From Ruminococcus sp. UBA946 (GTDB lineage Bacteria; Bacillota; Clostridia; Oscillospirales; Ruminococcaceae), in NCBI GenBank assembly GCA_002293295.1, contig DBCY01000135.1:13373-23407 (forward strand): 10,035 nt of DNA. The letters are read 5' to 3'. Shown here one piece after another: positions 7,076-10,035 of this stretch. The notes beneath the pieces were generated by a model, which had not been told where the DNA came from, searched no databases, and saw nothing but the letters and a program-made list of their open reading frames with translations. Made by a program: the position numbers and the translations under genes. Position 1 is the first letter of the stretch, and each line of letters begins with the position of its first letter.

Positions 7076-7660
7076 TTGAAAACATATTATGCTGAAATCG
7101 ATTCAGCTTTTCATGTTAAAATTATGCTTTGCTATATACTCAGTAAAATAGACTGCCCCGTCACTGAAGAACAGCTTTACGAAATCGTTCTGGACAGCGG
7201 AATCATAAATTATTTTTATTATGCCGAAAGCCTGTCAGAGCTTGTTGAAAACGGTTCGGTATCCAAAAAAACTGTAAACAATGTTACTTACATAGAGTTA
7301 AATGAAATAGGCAGGAACGGGTCGGATTATTTTAACGATTATATTCCTGAGTATTTTCATTCCAAGCTGCTAAAATCCGCGTATAAACTGTTTGCTCGTC
7401 TAAAAAGGAAAAGCGAGACTTCGGTTAATATTGAACAAACCTCCAACGGATTTGAAATCGAATGTGTTATAAAAGATGTCGGATATGACCTGATGAGGGT
7501 TTCATTATATGCTCCCGGTTTAAGCCAGGCAGAATTGATTAAGGATAAAATACTGCTGGACCCTGCAAAATTTTACAGTTCGGTAATAAGCTTTGCCCTT
7601 GACAACACCGAAGATGATTTTAACCGTGACATATTAAAAAAGCCAAAAAAAACCGTATAA
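7076..7660 (+). CDS. DUF4364 family protein, predicted winged-helix type
   Basis: A 194-aa soluble protein matching, by eye, the DUF4364 family of Clostridia. The N-terminal 80 residues have the family pattern: a helix with LCYILSKIDCPVTEEQL (18-34), then the region around NYFYYAESLSELVENG (45-60), then a beta hairpin and an 'ELNEIGR' turn. This resembles a winged-helix DNA-binding domain, hence the usual label of possible transcriptional regulator; no target is known. The C-terminal half is alpha/beta and ends in a Lys-rich tail. The start is TTG at 7076 with GAAAGG (7059-7064) 11 nt upstream; no in-frame ATG fits better. The stop falls 18 bp before the -35 box of the RNA gene downstream, with no terminator between. 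Family call from memory of its sequence pattern; function is inference. Confidence 0.82.
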   Translation: MKTYYAEIDSAFHVKIMLCYILSKIDCPVTEEQLYEIVLDSGIINYFYYAESLSELVENGSVSKKTVNNVTYIELNEIGRNGSDYFNDYIPEYFHSKLLKSAYKLFARLKRKSETSVNIEQTSNGFEIECVIKDVGYDLMRVSLYAPGLSQAELIKDKILLDPAKFYSSVISFALDNTEDDFNRDILKKPKKTV

Positions 7661-7678
7661 TAATATTAAACATTACTA

Positions 7679-7707
7679 TTGATTTTTTATTTGGGTTGTG
7701 ATATAAT
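7679..7707 (+). promoter_or_regulatory. Strong extended -10 promoter for the non-coding RNA
   Basis: TTGATT (7679-7684) and TATAAT (7702-7707) are separated by 17 bp, and the -10 box is preceded by TG plus one base (7699-7701), the extended -10 signal. Transcription should start at about 7714. Nothing downstream of it up to the terminator at 7938-7967 encodes a protein, which points to a highly expressed RNA gene. Confidence 0.85.
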
Positions 7708-7713
7708 ACCCTT

Positions 7714-7930
7714 AGATTGATAATTAACTTAATTTCTGCCTTGTACGATGAAGTGTGTTTTTATAATCCAACACATTATATTAGGGATTCGTTCTCCGGC
7801 TGTGAATTGCAGACCTCCCGCCGCTTAAACTGAGCGGAGTTACGGATGCAGGGAGCGTGAAGCAGCAGGGGCGTTACCCACCTGCCGAGTGCGGGTTTTA
7901 TGCTTCACATGGCGTCTGGGCGGTTTTTTA
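7714..7930 (+). ncRNA. ssrS: Structured non-coding RNA, possibly 6S RNA
   Basis: A 200-250 nt RNA with its own strong promoter and no coding potential. Bases 7801-7920 are about 59% GC, against roughly 37% in 7741-7800, a typical sign of a folded RNA in an AT-rich genome. Visible helices: GTGAAGCA (7857-7864) with TGCTTCAC (7901-7908), enclosing GCAGG (7865-7869) with CCTGC (7881-7885); CCGCT (7821-7825) with AGCGG (7833-7837); and a possible closing stem CAGAC (7810-7814) with GTCTG (7914-7918). The piece GCGTTACCCACCTGC (7871-7885) resembles a segment I associate with clostridial 6S RNA, which binds the housekeeping RNA polymerase holoenzyme. I could not fit the full 6S secondary structure, so the identity is tentative while the RNA gene itself is well supported. 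The 3' end may be the T run at 7924-7929 or the terminator at 7938-7973. I saw no T-box, SRP, tmRNA or RNase P motifs. Confidence 0.6.
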
Positions 7931-7937
7931 AAAAAAC

Positions 7938-7973
7938 AACGGCTGTTTCTTTTAAGAAGCAGCCGTTTATTTT
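7938..7973 (+). terminator. Intrinsic terminator of the non-coding RNA
   Basis: AACGGCTGTTTC (7938-7949) pairs with GAAGCAGCCGTT (7956-7967) over 12 positions with one G-T pair and a 6-nt loop. A T-rich tail with one A follows. It isolates the RNA gene from the protease gene. Confidence 0.88.
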
Positions 7974-7984
7974 AGAAAAATCTA

Positions 7985-8013
7985 TTTACAAATCATAAAA
8001 TATATTGTATAAT
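7985..8013 (+). promoter_or_regulatory. Promoter of the HtrA-type protease gene
   Basis: TTTACA (7985-7990), 17 bp, TATAAT (8008-8013). Transcription would start at about 8020 and give a leader of about 148 nt. A second TATAAT at 8114-8119 has only a poor -35 (TTGTTT at 8093-8098, 15 bp) and is less likely. The remaining leader, 8043-8150, shows no riboswitch or small gene. Confidence 0.65.
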
Positions 8014-8019
8014 TAAAAT

Positions 8020-8042
8020 CATCATGAATACTATTAATGATG
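8020..8042. promoter_or_regulatory. Near-perfect 23-bp palindrome at the predicted transcription start
   Basis: CATCAT (8020-8025) mirrors ATGATG (8037-8042) and AATA (8027-8030) mirrors TATT (8032-8035) around the central C at 8031. Only the pair 8026/8036 fails, so 10 of 11 arm positions match. The near-zero loop argues for a DNA site bound by a dimeric regulator rather than an RNA hairpin. Its place at +1 of the TTTACA/TATAAT promoter suits a repressor operator. The function is inference. Confidence 0.5.
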
Positions 8043-8167
8043 CCTTTGACCGCAGATTATTACTTTTTTACTAATTTTCAATATGATTTCACTTGTTTTT
8101 CACACGGTAAAGCTATAATAAATCCATAACCTAAAATAAAACCATACTTCAGAAAGGATGTTGTTCT

Positions 8168-9526
8168 ATGTTCGATAACAATAAAGATTTCCGTGATGTA
8201 AATTTAAACGGTTATAAAACACCGGACGAAGCTTCCGTCAAAGCCTCCGAGCCTATTGTGAAAAAGGACAGAAAAAACCGAAGAGCCGTTAAATTTACAG
8301 CCATAGCTCTTGCTTTTATCCTGATTGGCGGGACTTCCGGATTTGTCGGTTCTTATATTTCAAATTCCGTTTACGATAATAAGAATATTTCCGATACTCT
8401 AAAAGATAATGATACTTCCGGTTCTGAGGAAAATACCGGCTCTCCTTCTGCAACCTTATCGGTAATAAATAATACAGAAACTGATACCCCGTCTATTGAA
8501 AGCATGCTTAATACTGATAATACTTCCGGTCAGGCATTATTAACTCAGGATGCCATAAAAAAAGCCACATCTTCCGTGGTTTCCATTTCATCGAAATTTT
8601 CCAACGGTGAAGGCGGAGGGACCGGCATTATTATGACTGAGGACGGTTATATTTTTACGAATGCCCATCTGGTTGAAAACGAAGTTTACACTATGAACAA
8701 CGAAAGCGGCGATTCCTTCTTTGACAGGTTTTTCGGAGGAACATACAAATCTGAAGTTGAAAATGCACAAAAGATTACAGTCACTCTTCCGGATGATGAT
8801 AAAACAGAATATGAAGCCGAAATTATCGGAACCGACGCCGCAACCGATTTGGCAATTATTAAGATTAAGGCAAAAAATCTTATACCGGCTGAAATCGGCA
8901 ATTCTGAAAACCTTATTATGGGACAGAAGGCTATTACTCTTGGTTATCCCCTAGGTATGGGACTCTCAGCTTCGCAGGGTATTATTTCAGGTCTAAACAA
9001 GGAAATGACTTTTGAACTTCCCGGAGGAGGTTCTTCCGATATGACGCTTATACAAACCGACGCCGCCATTAATCCCGGAAATTCCGGCGGACCTTTGTTA
9101 AACGAACACGGTCAGGTAATAGGAATAACCTCCGCTAAAATTGTAAGCAGCAGTATTGAGGGAATAGGTTTTGCTATTCCGATTACTGAAGCCATGCCTC
9201 TTTTACAGGAGCTTTTAGAAACGGGTTCCGTAGTTAAGTCTACTCCGACCATCGGTATTACGGGTTCTGTAATAAATCCTTCGACTCAGCGTTATTATAA
9301 TCTGCCTGTTGACAAAGGCGTTATTGTAGTTACTGTTACCCCCGGTTCAAGCGCTGACGACGCCGGTATAGTAGAGGGCGATGTTATCGTTGCCGCCGAC
9401 GGGGAAGAAATTGTAGATATGGATGAGATTAATGAACTCAAAAACAAACATAAAATAGGTGAAAAAATGACCCTTACCCTTGCAAGGGCGGACGGTAATG
9501 TTGATATTGAAATTACTTTGAAATAA
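8168..9526 (+). CDS. Membrane-anchored HtrA/DegP-like serine protease with PDZ domain
   Basis: Envelope quality-control protease of 452 aa that degrades misfolded proteins outside the cell membrane. A charged cytosolic N-terminus (1-40) leads to one transmembrane helix (about 41-65), then a Ser/Thr/Asn/Asp-rich linker (about 70-120). The trypsin-like domain spans about 125-345 with the full catalytic triad: His167 in TNAHLVE, Asp227 in ATDLAII and Ser306 in GNSGGPL. A loop with SFFDRFFGG (183-191) lies between His and Asp. One PDZ domain follows (about 358-452), including KGVIVVTVTPGSSADDAGI. This is the layout of Gram-positive HtrA proteins. The ATG has AGAAAGGA (8151-8158) 9 nt upstream. 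It is transcribed alone, between the promoter at 7985 and the terminator at 9544. Its members in Bacillus are induced by envelope stress; I see no known CssR-type site here. HtrA, DegP and YkdA-type names are interchangeable on this evidence. Confidence 0.95.
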   Translation: MFDNNKDFRDVNLNGYKTPDEASVKASEPIVKKDRKNRRAVKFTAIALAFILIGGTSGFVGSYISNSVYDNKNISDTLKDNDTSGSEENTGSPSATLSVINNTETDTPSIESMLNTDNTSGQALLTQDAIKKATSSVVSISSKFSNGEGGGTGIIMTEDGYIFTNAHLVENEVYTMNNESGDSFFDRFFGGTYKSEVENAQKITVTLPDDDKTEYEAEIIGTDAATDLAIIKIKAKNLIPAEIGNSENLIMGQKAITLGYPLGMGLSASQGIISGLNKEMTFELPGGGSSDMTLIQTDAAINPGNSGGPLLNEHGQVIGITSAKIVSSSIEGIGFAIPITEAMPLLQELLETGSVVKSTPTIGITGSVINPSTQRYYNLPVDKGVIVVTVTPGSSADDAGIVEGDVIVAADGEEIVDMDEINELKNKHKIGEKMTLTLARADGNVDIEITLK

Positions 9527-9543
9527 TAATGCTGAATATTGTC

Positions 9544-9586
9544 AAAGCCAAAGCCGAGTCCTGTCGGTTTTGGCTTTAATTTTTTT
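9544..9586 (+). terminator. Intrinsic terminator after the protease gene
   Basis: A 14-position stem, AAAGCCAAAGCCGA (9544-9557) with TCGGTTTTGGCTTT (9564-9577), contains one G-T pair and a 6-nt loop, and is followed by AA and seven T (9580-9586). The 3' arm overlaps the stop codon of the convergent minus-strand gene. Read on the minus strand, only three T follow the stem, so it should work less well for that gene. Confidence 0.9.
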
Positions 9587-10035
9587 CTGTTATTACAATG
9601 AAATTGCTTAAATAATTATTCTGTGCCGAATTAAACAGTTCTTTTGAAAAAACAGGTATAGAATCCTTGAAGTAATTTATTAAGGATATATCATCTGAAA
9701 ACAGATAATATGAAGAAAAATCGTTAATCAGCTTCTTTTCCAGTTCTTTTAACGTATTATCTGAACAGAATTTATAAATTTTAATTTCATCTTCTTTATT
9801 CAGGCATATATTTCCCGGTTTATTACCGGTCAGAAGAGATGACATATAATTTTTGAAAACCACCTCCGATATATTGAATAATAAATCCGTATAGCTGCTT
9901 CCGTATATCCTTCCGTAATTAATTAATAAATCATTTATTTCTTTTTTATTAAAGCTTCTGCAGAACTTGTTTTCATACATGACTGATGTATAATATTCCT
10001 TTATAAAAACTATCCCTTTACTTTTCATTTCATAC
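9576..10035 (-). CDS. Uncharacterised protein, 3' part (5' end probably beyond the window)
   Basis: An open frame on the minus strand ending at TAA (9576-9578). The first in-frame ATG in the window is at 10028 and would give 150 aa, but the frame stays open to the window edge and no SD is visible in the few bases upstream, so the protein is probably longer. It is soluble, mostly helical by composition, rich in Asn, Lys, Phe and Tyr, with no transmembrane segment or signal peptide. The segment TDLLFNISEVVFKNYMSSLL, about 58-77 residues from that ATG, followed by a Leu/Tyr-rich helical end, recalls the C-terminal part of DUF6179 proteins of Clostridia, but this is from memory and weak. It is convergent with the protease gene, their stops being 49 bp apart, and so is not part of that unit. 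The function is unknown. Confidence 0.6.
   Translation of the reverse strand, partial: YEMKSKGIVFIKEYYTSVMYENKFCRSFNKKEINDLLINYGRIYGSSYTDLLFNISEVVFKNYMSSLLTGNKPGNICLNKEDEIKIYKFCSDNTLKELEKKLINDFSSYYLFSDDISLINYFKDSIPVFSKELFNSAQNNYLSNFIVITEKN

Noticed and set aside
7714..7973. T-box or other riboswitch controlling the protease gene
   Set aside because: I see no T-box AGGGTGG-type sequence or other riboswitch signature, and a terminator plus a fresh promoter separate it from the protease gene.
1..10035. CRISPR arrays, insertion sequences, tRNA or rRNA genes, toxin-antitoxin or phage genes
   Set aside because: No spaced repeats, terminal inverted repeats with a transposase, tRNA cloverleaf or such gene families were visible.

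Overview
This looks like chromosomal DNA from a low-GC, probably gut-type member of the Clostridia. The evidence is the AT-rich codon use, SD-led genes (several TTG starts), intrinsic terminators with long T runs, a DUF4364 protein (a clostridial family), an internalin-like leucine-rich-repeat lipoprotein, and a membrane-anchored HtrA/DegP-like protease. I see no phage, transposon, CRISPR or plasmid features.

Layout. 1-290: leader DNA with a perfect sigma-A type promoter (TTGACA, 17 bp, TATAAT). 315-1325: leucine-rich-repeat lipoprotein. 1364-3441: aroF (DAHP synthase) and aroB (3-dehydroquinate synthase), separated by 2 bp and ending at a strong terminator at 3591-3622. 3784-6246: aroA (EPSP synthase) and aroC (chorismate synthase), with a promoter candidate before aroA. 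6293-7660: an unrecognised four-helix membrane protein and a DUF4364 winged-helix-type protein, both with TTG starts, probably in the same transcription unit as aroC. 7679-7973: a small non-coding RNA locus with a near-ideal extended -10 promoter, a GC-rich structured body and a terminator; 6S RNA is my best guess. 7985-9586: the HtrA-type protease with a promoter, a palindrome at the predicted start of transcription, and a terminator. 9576-10035: a convergent, probably 5'-truncated gene on the minus strand.

How the genes work together. AroF and AroB catalyse steps 1 and 2 of the shikimate pathway, and AroA and AroC steps 6 and 7. Together they supply chorismate for Phe, Tyr, Trp and folate. 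The middle steps (aroD or aroQ, aroE, aroK) are not in the window and must lie elsewhere, perhaps downstream or at another locus. The lipoprotein and the protease are envelope proteins with no evident metabolic link to the aro genes.

Most of the window is ordinary housekeeping DNA. The parts most worth a second look are the non-coding RNA at about 7714-7930, the palindrome at 8020-8042, and the uncharacterised membrane protein/DUF4364 pair. I see no clear evidence of a wholly new multi-gene system.
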